A DNA stretch of 64,000 bases from Kribbella soli (GTDB lineage: Bacteria; Actinomycetota; Actinomycetes; Propionibacteriales; Kribbellaceae). Positions 19,217 to 27,075 of this stretch are shown one piece after another. The notes under the pieces were generated by a model. It ran no database searches and had not been told where the DNA came from. It was given only the letters and a program-made list of their open reading frames with translations. The DNA is taken from assembly GCF_004331345.1 (NCBI RefSeq), contig NZ_SJJZ01000005.1, forward strand, positions 558,001 to 622,000, read 5' to 3'. Each line of letters starts with the position of its first letter. Position 1 is the stretch's first letter. The position numbers were made by a program, and so were the translations under genes.

Positions 19217-20494
19217 ATGCGCCTAACCCGTAGTGGTAACCGTCGGGTCAAAATCATCATCGCTTCATTGTGTACGGCCCCGCTCCTGGTCGGGGCCATC
19301 GTGACCGTCGCCTCGGGCGGAGCCGGTGCCTCCGGACCGCTCACGGCAGGCAACCCGGTCGCCCCATCGCCTGGGGCCGGGCTGAACAGCGGTGAGTTCG
19401 ACGAGCTGACGATGATCGTGCCGCAGCGTCCCGGAGTGGACGGCCGGCTCGGGTCCGACAAACCTGCCCGTGACGACGTCCCCGTGCAGGGGGCCACCGA
19501 CGGCCGGTCGGTCGTCCGTCCCGGGCGTCCGGGTGCCGTGAACGGCATCCCGCGCGGGGTGTTCCCCGCGTATCGCCGCGCCACCGCGAATCTCGCGGTC
19601 GTGCGGCCGAACTGTGGGCTGACCTGGCCGCTGCTGGCCGGTGTCGGCAAGGTCGAGTCCGACCACGCGAGCGGCGGTCGCGTCGACGTGGCCGGCACCA
19701 CCCGCGGCCGGATCCTCGGCCCGGTGCTGAACGGCCGGCACGGCAACGGCCGGATCACCGACTCCGACAAGGGTAAGTACGACGCGGATTCGACCTGGGA
19801 CCGCGCGGTCGGCCCGATGCAGATCATCCCGCAGGTCTGGGACGAGTACGGGGCCGACGGCAACGGCGACGGCTACCGCAACCCGAACAACGTGTACGAC
19901 GCGGTCACCACGGTCGCCGTGGTGCTCTGCGCCGAGGGTGACGACCTCCGCAGCCCGCGCGACCTGGTCGCCGCCCTGCTCCGCTACCAGCACTCCAAGG
20001 ACTTCGTCGCCACCGTGCTGAAGTGGATGCGCGTCTACAGCAAGAACGCGGTCCTGGTGCCGAACGCGAAGGGCAACATCGCGAGCGCCAAGACGAACGG
20101 CAACGCCGACCGCCGGGTCGACCCACGGGACGTCCCGGACGTGCCGGACGACACCAAGACGCCGACGCCGACCCCGACCGCGGTGCCGACGACCACGCTG
20201 CCGACCGCGGTCCCGCCGTCCACGCCGTGGGCGACGCCGACGCTGCCGAAGCCGGTCGACACGCCGACCAGGACGCCCACCAGGACGCCGACGACGACGC
20301 CGACCAAGACCCCCACCAAGACGCCGACGAAGACGCCGACCAAGACGCCGACGCCGACCCCGACTCCGACCCCCACGCCGACTCCGACCCCGACGCCCAC
20401 ACCGACCCCGACGGACACCCCGTCCGGATCACCGTGCGCCGGCAACGAGACCACCACCCCGACCTGCACGCCGGGCGGCGGCTCGCACGGATAA
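19217..20494 (+). CDS. secreted lytic transglycosylase (MltB-like), tandem paralogue
   Basis: A 425-residue paralogue of the preceding gene with the same layout: an N-terminal signal segment (VKIIIASLCTAPLLVGAIVT), an MltB-like domain with catalytic E147 in GKVESDHASGG and RAVGPMQIIPQVWDEYGADG, and a C-terminal tail of repeated Thr-Pro units (TPTKTPTKTPTK, then TPTPTPTPTP) from about residue 310. The tail sequences have diverged while the catalytic domains align closely, so this looks like a tandem duplication followed by separate tail growth. A GAAGGGG lies upstream of the ATG. Function is presumably cell-wall turnover; the difference between the two copies is unknown. Confidence 0.9.
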   Translation: MRLTRSGNRRVKIIIASLCTAPLLVGAIVTVASGGAGASGPLTAGNPVAPSPGAGLNSGEFDELTMIVPQRPGVDGRLGSDKPARDDVPVQGATDGRSVVRPGRPGAVNGIPRGVFPAYRRATANLAVVRPNCGLTWPLLAGVGKVESDHASGGRVDVAGTTRGRILGPVLNGRHGNGRITDSDKGKYDADSTWDRAVGPMQIIPQVWDEYGADGNGDGYRNPNNVYDAVTTVAVVLCAEGDDLRSPRDLVAALLRYQHSKDFVATVLKWMRVYSKNAVLVPNAKGNIASAKTNGNADRRVDPRDVPDVPDDTKTPTPTPTAVPTTTLPTAVPPSTPWATPTLPKPVDTPTRTPTRTPTTTPTKTPTKTPTKTPTKTPTPTPTPTPTPTPTPTPTPTPTDTPSGSPCAGNETTTPTCTPGGGSHG

Positions 20495-20518
20495 AGGTTC
20501 GCCGGATACGGTCGCTCC

Positions 20519-21613
20519 ATGAGTGATTCCGGCGTACTCAGGCTGGTCGGCACGGTTCTGCCGGCCGGTGAGCAGCAGGAGCTTCACCTCAGCGGTGGGC
20601 TGGTCGTCGACCGGCCCACCGCTGCTGATGTGACGACCGTGCACACCGGGGGCTGGATCGTGCCCGGTCTGGTCGACGCGCACTGCCACATCGGCCTCGA
20701 CCAGCACGGCGGTGTCGGCGAGGAGATCCAGGAGCAGCAGGCGATCGCCGACCGCGAGGCCGGTGCGCTGCTGGTCCGCGACGCCGGTTCGCCGGTCGAC
20801 ACCCGCTGGATCGACGACCGCGCGGACCTGCCGAAGATCATCCGCGCCGGCCGGCACATCGCCCGCTCGAAGCGGTACATCCGGAACTACGGCTGGGAGA
20901 TCGAGCCCGACGAACTGGTCGCCTACGTCGAGCAGGAAGCTCGCCGTGGTGATGGCTGGGTGAAGCTCGTCGGCGACTGGATCGACCGCGACGCCGGCGA
21001 CCTGACCCCGTGCTGGCCGGCCGAGGCGCTGAACGCCGCGATCGCCCGCGCCCATGAGCTCGGCGCCCGCGTGACCGCGCACGTCTTCGGTGAGCACGCA
21101 CTCCCGGATCTGCTGGCCGCGGGCATCGACTGCCTCGAGCACGGCACCGGCATCGAGCCCGGCCTGCTCAGCGAGATGGCCGAGCGTCAGGTGGCCGTCG
21201 TACCCACCCTGATCCAGCTCGAGAACTTCCCGCAGTACGCCGAGCAGGCCGAGGCCAAGTTCCCGGTCTACTCGGCCCACATGCGCGACCTGTACGAGCG
21301 CCGCCTGCACCGGCTGCGGGACGCCTTCGAGGCCGGCGTGCCCGTGTATGCCGGGACCGACGCGGGCGGTGTCCTCGGACATGGTCTGGTCGCGCAGGAG
21401 GTCCAGGCCCTCACCGAGATCGGTATGTCGGGGGAGCAGGCGCTCGCCGCCGGATCGTGGGCGGCCCGCGCCTGGCTCGGCGCGCCCAGCGAGCTGCGCC
21501 CCGGCGATCCGGCCGACCTGGTCGTGTACGACGAGGACCCGCGCGCGAACCCCGCCGTACTGACGCACCCGCGGCTGATCGCACTGCGTGGAAACGTGGT
21601 CTTCTCCCGGTGA
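20519..21613 (+). CDS. amidohydrolase family protein
   Basis: A 364-residue member of the amidohydrolase (imidazolonepropionase-like) superfamily. Metal-ligand motifs are VDAHCHIGLDQHGG (about residues 52-65), TAHVFGEHAL (about 187-196), LEHGTGIEP (about 209-217) and AGTDAGGVLGHG (about 279-290). The C-terminal sandwich strands include PGDPADLVVYDEDPRANPAV. No signal peptide, so cytosolic. It begins 25 bases after the lytic transglycosylase with no strong ribosome-binding site. Substrate cannot be told from sequence; prolidase- or imidazolonepropionase-type activities are possible. Confidence 0.85.
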   Translation: MSDSGVLRLVGTVLPAGEQQELHLSGGLVVDRPTAADVTTVHTGGWIVPGLVDAHCHIGLDQHGGVGEEIQEQQAIADREAGALLVRDAGSPVDTRWIDDRADLPKIIRAGRHIARSKRYIRNYGWEIEPDELVAYVEQEARRGDGWVKLVGDWIDRDAGDLTPCWPAEALNAAIARAHELGARVTAHVFGEHALPDLLAAGIDCLEHGTGIEPGLLSEMAERQVAVVPTLIQLENFPQYAEQAEAKFPVYSAHMRDLYERRLHRLRDAFEAGVPVYAGTDAGGVLGHGLVAQEVQALTEIGMSGEQALAAGSWAARAWLGAPSELRPGDPADLVVYDEDPRANPAVLTHPRLIALRGNVVFSR

Positions 21614-21722
21614 CGGGAAGAAATTCACTCAAACACTGGATGTAACGGAAGATCTTCCCTTAGCGTGGCTTCCGGGACCGCCGACGCCCCTCGGCGGACC
21701 AGATACGGGAAGGAACCGCCCC

Positions 21723-23063
21723 ATGTCCCGAGTACCCAAACTGGCCGCAGTCCTGGCCGTCGGCGCACTCGCGCTCACCGCGCTTCCGAGCAACGCCGCC
21801 GAGCCGGCACAACCCACTGGTGAACCCGACCTCGCGGCCGCGTTCAAGACCGCGTCCGCGAAGTACGACGTACCGCGGGAAGTGCTGGTCGGTGTCGGCT
21901 TCGCCGAGACGCATCTCGACGGCCACAACGGCACGCCGAGCCAGGCGAACGGCTACGGCGTGATGCACCTGGCCGGCAACAACGTGAACAAGACGATGTC
22001 CGAGGCAAGCAAACTGACCGGACTGCCGGTCGCCGAGCTGTCCAAGGACGACACGTCGAACATCCTCGGCGCCGCCGCTGTTCTGGACTCCTACGCCGAC
22101 CAGGCCGGCCTGACGGATCGATCCGATCTCGGCAAGTGGTACGGCGTGATTGCGAAGTACTCGCACTCCGCCGACGCGCCGACCGCGCGGCTGTACACCG
22201 ACGAGGTCTACCGCGTGATCGCCCGCGGCGTCCGTACCGCAGGCGTCTCGACCGACCCGAAGAAGGTCACGCCGGCGCTCGGCGCCTACGCGAAGGTCGC
22301 CCCGATCGGGTCCAAGGCGTCGGTCCAGGCCGTCGACTACCCGGGCGCGATCTGGAACCCGGCCAGCACCAGCAACTACCGCGTCGGCCGGACCGCGGCG
22401 ATCACCACGATCGTGATCCACGTGACCCAGGGCTCGTACGCCGGCACCATCAGCTGGTTCAAGAACCCGTCCGCACAGGTCAGCGCGCACTACGTGGTCC
22501 GCTCCAGCGACGGCGAGGTCACCCAGATGGTGGCCGAGAAGGACACCGCCTGGCACGTCCGGACCGAGAACCCGTACACGATCGGCATCGAGCACGAAGG
22601 GTTCGTCGACGAGCCGTCCTGGTTCACCGACGCGATGTACCGCTCGTCGGCGGCGCTGACCCGCAACATCGCCGACCGGCGGGGCATCCCGAAGGACAGG
22701 GCCCACATCAAGGGCCACAGCGAGATGCCGAACAACGACCACACCGACCCGGGACCGAACTGGAACTGGGACTACTACATGCAGCTGGTGAACGGCGGCG
22801 ACCCGAACCCGCCGGAGTACAACTTCACCACCTGGGGTGCCGGTGTGAACGTCCGCTCGGCGCCGAAGCTGTCCGCGTCGGTCGTGACCACGCTGCCCGG
22901 CCCGACCCGCGTGTTCGTCGAGTGCCAGGTCCAGGGCGACACGGTGACCGCCGGCGGCTACACCAACAACTGGTGGGCCAAGCTGCGTGACCAGAACGGC
23001 TACATGACCAACATCTACATCGACGACCCGAACGCGAAGCTGCCCGGCGTACCGGACTGCTAG
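21723..23063 (+). CDS. secreted N-acetylmuramoyl-L-alanine amidase with SH3 tail
   Basis: A 446-residue exported wall hydrolase. Signal peptide at 1-25 (LAAVLAVGALALTALPSNAA). An N-terminal lysozyme-like/SLT-type domain (EVLVGVGFAETHLDGHNG, then NGYGVMHLAGN) is followed by an amidase-2 domain (about residues 205-350): zinc ligands in VIHVTQGSYAGT and KGHSEMPNNDHTDPGP. A C-terminal SH3-like domain (about 365-446) ends in PGVPDC. This last module is nearly identical to the one in the M23 peptidase at 26234, an unusual sharing between two enzyme types. GGAAGG lies about 12 bases before the ATG. Confidence 0.92.
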   Translation: MSRVPKLAAVLAVGALALTALPSNAAEPAQPTGEPDLAAAFKTASAKYDVPREVLVGVGFAETHLDGHNGTPSQANGYGVMHLAGNNVNKTMSEASKLTGLPVAELSKDDTSNILGAAAVLDSYADQAGLTDRSDLGKWYGVIAKYSHSADAPTARLYTDEVYRVIARGVRTAGVSTDPKKVTPALGAYAKVAPIGSKASVQAVDYPGAIWNPASTSNYRVGRTAAITTIVIHVTQGSYAGTISWFKNPSAQVSAHYVVRSSDGEVTQMVAEKDTAWHVRTENPYTIGIEHEGFVDEPSWFTDAMYRSSAALTRNIADRRGIPKDRAHIKGHSEMPNNDHTDPGPNWNWDYYMQLVNGGDPNPPEYNFTTWGAGVNVRSAPKLSASVVTTLPGPTRVFVECQVQGDTVTAGGYTNNWWAKLRDQNGYMTNIYIDDPNAKLPGVPDC

Positions 23064-23124
23064 AAGGCGAAAGGTAGAGCCTGCTGTACCGACTGCGGCG
23101 CCGCGGGTGCCGCAGGATGGGTAC

Positions 23125-24357
23125 ATGCTCTCGAAGATCATTTCCCGGGGTGGCCCGGCCGCTGGGTATCTGGTGATCCGGTACCTGAAGTCGGTCACGT
23201 TGCTGGCCGCGATACCGATCAGCCTGCTTCTCGGCTGGGTCATCCCCGGTGCCACCGCAGGTCTGGTGCGGCTCGCGAACAGCGAGCGGTACCGCGCAGC
23301 GAAGTACCTCGGCCTGCCGCAGGCCGAGGAGCTGCCGCCGGCACTGCCGCGCCAGCCCGGAGACGTGGTGACGCTGTTCCGGGACAAGTCGTTCAAGCGG
23401 AGCCTGCGCTGCCTGCTGATGCCGGTGGTGATGATCCCGGAGCTGCTCGTCGCAGTGATCGCTGTGGTCGGTGCGCCCTCCGCAGTGCTCGGCATGCTGC
23501 TGTGGAAGCTTGACCCGGGCAACTTCAGCCTGATGGGTCTTGGCGTCGACAGCTGGCTGGAGGCACTCACCCTCGGTCCGCTGCAGATCGGCGCCAGCCT
23601 GTGGTTTCTGGGACGAGTGGCGCCCGCTCTGGCCCGTGGCCACGCCCGGACGGTGTTGAGGGCACTCGCACCGAGCGAGGAGCAGCTGGAGACAGCGAAG
23701 CTGGAGCAGCGTGTGGAGGAGCTCACCAAGAGCAGGGCCGGTGCTGTCGACTCACACGGCGCAGAGCTGCGCCGTATCGAGCGAGACCTGCACGACGGCA
23801 CGCAGGCGCAGCTGGTGTCGTTGGCGATGCGGATCGGGATTGCCAAGCAGACGATGGCTGACGACCCCGAGAAGGCGGCCAAACTGCTGGACGACGCCCG
23901 TGACGGCGCAGAGCAGGCCATGACCGAGCTGCGCGGCGTACTGCGGACCATGTACCCACCGATCCTTGCGGACCGCGGTCTGGCCGGGGCGGTCTCCGCA
24001 CTGGCCGCCCGCTGCCCACTACCGGTGGAGCTCCGCATCGGTGAGCTGGGCGAGGTCCCAGCAGCAGTAGAGGCCGCTGCGTACTTCGTGGTCGCGGAGT
24101 CCCTGACCAACATCACCAAGCACAGTGCCGCTGGACATGTCGACATACAGCTCGAGCGGCGCGGTTCTGAGCTCTACCTGGCTGTGACGGACGACGGCAT
24201 CGGTGGAGCGCGAGTCAGCGAGCAGTCCGATCTGCTGGGCCGGGGGAGTGGCCTGCATGGCATGCTCCATCGCGTGCAGGCGATCGACGGTCACATGGAG
24301 CTGAACAGTCCGATCGGCGGGCCGACCACCGTCGAGGTGATCCTTCCGTGCAGGTGA
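23125..24357 (+). CDS. NarL-type sensor histidine kinase
   Basis: A 410-residue membrane sensor kinase. The N-terminal half has four hydrophobic segments (about residues 20-45, 95-120, 120-135, 145-170; for example LLAAIPISLLLGWVIPGATA), the sensor-domain arrangement of the actinobacterial family with a putative transmembrane sensor. The HisKA_3 dimerisation helix has the phosphorylated H223 in RRIERDLHDGTQAQ. The ATPase domain carries the N box (NITKHSAAGH), the D box (DDGIGGARV) and the G box (RGSGLHGML). An upstream in-frame ATG at 23107 is less likely. It overlaps the response regulator by 10 bases. Confidence 0.93.
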   Translation: MLSKIISRGGPAAGYLVIRYLKSVTLLAAIPISLLLGWVIPGATAGLVRLANSERYRAAKYLGLPQAEELPPALPRQPGDVVTLFRDKSFKRSLRCLLMPVVMIPELLVAVIAVVGAPSAVLGMLLWKLDPGNFSLMGLGVDSWLEALTLGPLQIGASLWFLGRVAPALARGHARTVLRALAPSEEQLETAKLEQRVEELTKSRAGAVDSHGAELRRIERDLHDGTQAQLVSLAMRIGIAKQTMADDPEKAAKLLDDARDGAEQAMTELRGVLRTMYPPILADRGLAGAVSALAARCPLPVELRIGELGEVPAAVEAAAYFVVAESLTNITKHSAAGHVDIQLERRGSELYLAVTDDGIGGARVSEQSDLLGRGSGLHGMLHRVQAIDGHMELNSPIGGPTTVEVILPCR

Positions 24358-24986
24358 TCATCCTCGAGGACAACCCGATCCTCGCCGAGGGCCTGAGCCT
24401 GCTGCTCGACAACTCCGGCTTCCAGGTCGCCGCCGTCGCCACCGACGCGGACGAGTTCGCCAAGGCGATCGACGAGCACCAGGTGGACATCGCGATCGTC
24501 GACGTACGGCTGCCACCGACCTTCACCGACGAGGGCCTGCGCGCCGCGATCGAGGCCCGCCGCGTCCGGCCGGGGCTGCCGGTGCTGGTGTTCTCGCAGT
24601 ACGTCGAGGAGGTGTACGCCGCCGAACTCCTGGCAGCCGGCAGCGAAGGCGTCGGCTACCTCCTGAAGGACCGGGTGTCCCGCGTCGACGAGTTCTTGGA
24701 AGCGGTACGCCGGGTTGCGGGCGGAGGGACTGTGCTGGACCCGGAGGTGGTCAGCCAGCTCATGGTGAAGCGGAGCAGCCCGCTGGACCGGCTCACGCCG
24801 CGCGAACGCGAAGTACTCGCACTGATGGCCGAAGGCCTCGGCAACACGGCGATTGGGGAGAAGCTGGTCATCTCCGACGGTGCCGTGCACAAGCATGTCG
24901 GCAACGTGTTCCTGAAGCTCGACCTGCCGCCGACCGACTCCGGCCACCGCCGCGTCCTGGCCGTTCTCGCCTACCTCGGTCTGTGA
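24348..24986 (+). CDS. LuxR/NarL-family response regulator
   Basis: A 212-residue response regulator and partner of the preceding kinase. The receiver domain has acidic residues EDN at 7-9, the phosphorylation site D52 in IVDVRLPP, a conserved Ser in VLVFSQY and a Lys in YLLKDRV. The C-terminal LuxR helix-turn-helix reads LTPREREVLALMAEGLGNTA and IGEKLVISDGAVHKHVGNVF. The start is GTG. Target genes are unknown; the protease gene that follows 86 bases downstream is a candidate only by position. Confidence 0.94.
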   Translation: MQVIILEDNPILAEGLSLLLDNSGFQVAAVATDADEFAKAIDEHQVDIAIVDVRLPPTFTDEGLRAAIEARRVRPGLPVLVFSQYVEEVYAAELLAAGSEGVGYLLKDRVSRVDEFLEAVRRVAGGGTVLDPEVVSQLMVKRSSPLDRLTPREREVLALMAEGLGNTAIGEKLVISDGAVHKHVGNVFLKLDLPPTDSGHRRVLAVLAYLGL

Positions 24987-25025
24987 GCTCTTGACGCGCC
25001 TGACAACGTAGGCCACTCTCATCCA

Positions 25026-25037
25026 GAGAGCGCTCTC
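25026..25037. promoter_or_regulatory. LacI-family-type operator (AGCGCT core)
   Basis: GAGAGCGCTCTC is a perfect 12-base palindrome with the central AGCGCT found in actinobacterial LacI-family operators such as those of CebR/CelR (GGGAGCGCTCCC). It lies 36 bases upstream of the protease ATG, where it would block transcription. No LacI gene is in the window. Confidence 0.5.
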
Positions 25038-25072
25038 ACGCACCGAACCGCCCCTAGGTGAGGAGAGTTCCG

Positions 25073-26191
25073 ATGAAGGTCCTACTGGTCGCCGTACTCA
25101 CGGCGGCTGTCCTGACTGTGCCCGCGCAAGCGTTGGCAGCACCAGAGCCGCTGGCTGTGCCCGGCCAATCTGCCGCCATGCAACGTGACTTCGGGCTGAC
25201 CGAGCAGCAGATGCAGCAGCGCCTGGCCGCCGAGACCTCGGCAGCCAAGCTGTTGCCCGCGGCCCAGAAAGCGGCCGGCGTCGCGTTCGGCGGAGCCTGG
25301 TACGACGCGGCCACCCAGAAGCTGGTCGTCGGTGTGGTCGGCTCTGCGCGCGCAGCCGCAGTACGTGCCACAGGTGCGCAAGTGGCCGCCGTACCGGTGC
25401 CGGCAAAGGCGTTGGACCAGCAGAAGGCAGTAGTCGACAAGCTGGCCGGCAAAGCGGTGCCGGCTGCGGTCAGCGGCTGGGCTGCTGACCCGCGGACCGG
25501 CAGCGTGGTGATCAACGTCCAAGCAGGCAAGCGTTCCCAGGCCGTCGACGCGTTCGTCGCCAAGGTCGCCAAGGCCGGCGCGGTCACGGTCAAGGAGGTC
25601 GCTGCGCAAGCGCCACGCACCTTCGCGGCCGGCACCGTCGGCGGTGACCCGTACTACGTCAGCAACATCCGCTGCTCGATCGGCTTCTCGGTGTACGGCG
25701 GGTACGTGACAGCCGGCCACTGCGGCCGGAGCGGCATCGTGCGCGGCTGGGACGGCACGGACCAGGGCTCGTTCCAGGGCTGGTCGTTCCCCGGCAACGA
25801 CTACGCCTGGGTCGCCACGGGTTATGGCTGGTGGACCGTACCGGTCGTGCTGGGCTGGGGACAGGTGAGCGACCAGCTGGTCCGCGGGTCGTGGGAGGCG
25901 CCGATCGGTTCGTCGGTCTGCCGCAGCGGTTCGACGACGCACTGGCACTGCGGGGCGATCCTGGCCAAGAACGAGACGGTGAACTACGGCAACGGTCAAC
26001 TGTTCTACGGAGCGACCAAGACCAGCGTCTGTGCCGAGGGTGGCGATTCTGGCGGGTCGTTCATCACCGGTGACCAGGCGCAGGGCGTCACGTCCGGCGG
26101 CTGGGGCAACTGCAGCAGCGGCGGCGAGACGTGGTTCCAGCCGGTCAACGAGATCCTGCAGGCGTACGGGCTGACGTTGCACACCGCTTGA
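25073..26191 (+). CDS. secreted streptogrisin-like serine protease (S1E)
   Basis: A 372-residue pre-pro-protease of the alpha-lytic/streptogrisin type. The signal peptide MKVLLVAVLTAAVLTVPAQA is followed by a propeptide of about 160 residues that folds the enzyme, then the trypsin-fold domain from about residue 190. The catalytic triad is H216 (VTAGHCGR), D243 (GNDYAW) and S326 (GGDSGGS). Paired cysteines in VCRSGSTTHWHCG fit the S1E fold. ATG 25073 has GAGGAG just upstream; an upstream in-frame start at 25058 is unlikely. A LacI-type palindrome in its promoter suggests repression linked to a carbon source. A perfect palindromic terminator follows at 26197. Confidence 0.92.
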   Translation: MKVLLVAVLTAAVLTVPAQALAAPEPLAVPGQSAAMQRDFGLTEQQMQQRLAAETSAAKLLPAAQKAAGVAFGGAWYDAATQKLVVGVVGSARAAAVRATGAQVAAVPVPAKALDQQKAVVDKLAGKAVPAAVSGWAADPRTGSVVINVQAGKRSQAVDAFVAKVAKAGAVTVKEVAAQAPRTFAAGTVGGDPYYVSNIRCSIGFSVYGGYVTAGHCGRSGIVRGWDGTDQGSFQGWSFPGNDYAWVATGYGWWTVPVVLGWGQVSDQLVRGSWEAPIGSSVCRSGSTTHWHCGAILAKNETVNYGNGQLFYGATKTSVCAEGGDSGGSFITGDQAQGVTSGGWGNCSSGGETWFQPVNEILQAYGLTLHTA

Positions 26192-26196
26192 CGGCT

Positions 26197-26230
26197 TGTG
26201 GGATCCCCTTGCGCGCAAGGGGATCCCACA
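26197..26230. terminator. perfect 17-bp palindromic bidirectional terminator
   Basis: TGTGGGATCCCCTTGCG at 26197-26213 is followed directly by its exact reverse complement to 26230. It separates two convergent genes, the protease and the M23 peptidase. The stem has no loop on paper, so in RNA about four bases at the centre would open. Confidence 0.8.
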
Positions 26231-26233
26231 GGT

Positions 26234-27016
26234 TCAGCAGATCGGTACGCCGGGTAGCTGGGCGTTCGGATCGTCGATGTAGATGTTGCTGATGAAGCCG
26301 TTCTGGTCACGTAGCTTCGACCACCAGTTGTTGGTGTAGCCCTCGGCGTTCACGGTGTCGCCCTGCTTCTGGCAGAGCACCCACACCGAGGTCGGTCCGG
26401 CCAGCGTGGTCACGACCGGCGAGCTCAGGTGCGCGTCGGAGCGGACGTTCACGCCGGAGCCCCAGGTCATGTAGTTCTTGCCCGGGCCGGAGCAGCCGTT
26501 GTCGCTGGTGAGGAAGTAGGAGCCGTACGAGCCCGGGTAGGCCAGTCCGGACCCGTTGATCACGATGTTCTGACCGACGCCGTTGAGCAGCTGCTCGTAG
26601 TGGATGTGCGGACCGGTGGAGTTGCCGGTACTGCCGGTGACACCGATCTGCTGGCCCTGCGAGACCTGCTGGCCGTTGGCGACGGAGTAGGCGGACAGGT
26701 GGAAGTAGTAGGTCTTCCAGCCGCCGCCGTGCTCGATGGCGATGTAGTTGCCGGCGCCGCTCGGTTGCGAGAAGCGGTACGCCGTACCACCGGCGGATGC
26801 GAGCACCGGCGTACCGTTCGTCGTCCCGCCGTCGGCGCGGATGAAGTCGAGTGCGCGGCGGACCTCACCGGAGTGGTGGCTGTAGGTCCAGCGTTGGCCA
26901 CACGGGAACGGGGCCTTGAAGTTCGGCGCGGCCTGCGCCTGCGTCGGCACCGCCACCAGGGTGGCGGCGCCGAGCAGGAGCGCGGCGAGTACTGCGAGAA
27001 TCCTTCCGGGCGGCAT
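26234..27016 (-). CDS. secreted M23 peptidase with C-terminal SH3 module
   Basis: A 260-residue exported peptidoglycan endopeptidase. Signal peptide at about 1-30 (ILAVLAALLLGAATLVAVPT). The LytM/M23 domain has RRALDFIRADGG, YYFHLSAYSVANGQ and GPHIHYEQLL. The usual HxxxD zinc motif is RALDF here, lacking the first His in that position, while the HxH pair is intact, so activity should be tested rather than assumed. The C-terminal SH3-like module (about 178-260) ends in PGVPIC and matches the amidase at 21723 at roughly 70% identity by eye. It converges with the protease gene at the 26197 terminator. Confidence 0.9.
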   Translation of the reverse strand: MPPGRILAVLAALLLGAATLVAVPTQAQAAPNFKAPFPCGQRWTYSHHSGEVRRALDFIRADGGTTNGTPVLASAGGTAYRFSQPSGAGNYIAIEHGGGWKTYYFHLSAYSVANGQQVSQGQQIGVTGSTGNSTGPHIHYEQLLNGVGQNIVINGSGLAYPGSYGSYFLTSDNGCSGPGKNYMTWGSGVNVRSDAHLSSPVVTTLAGPTSVWVLCQKQGDTVNAEGYTNNWWSKLRDQNGFISNIYIDDPNAQLPGVPIC

Positions 27017-27075
27017 GCTGCTCAGTGTCAGACGTCAAGCAGCAACCTTCAACGGTTTGCGCCTGTAGTTAATTG

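Noticed and set aside
20250-20420. Possible CRISPR or tandem-repeat array
   Set aside because: The repetition is codon-level Thr-Pro low complexity (ACGCCGACC-type units) inside a coding region; there are no spacers.
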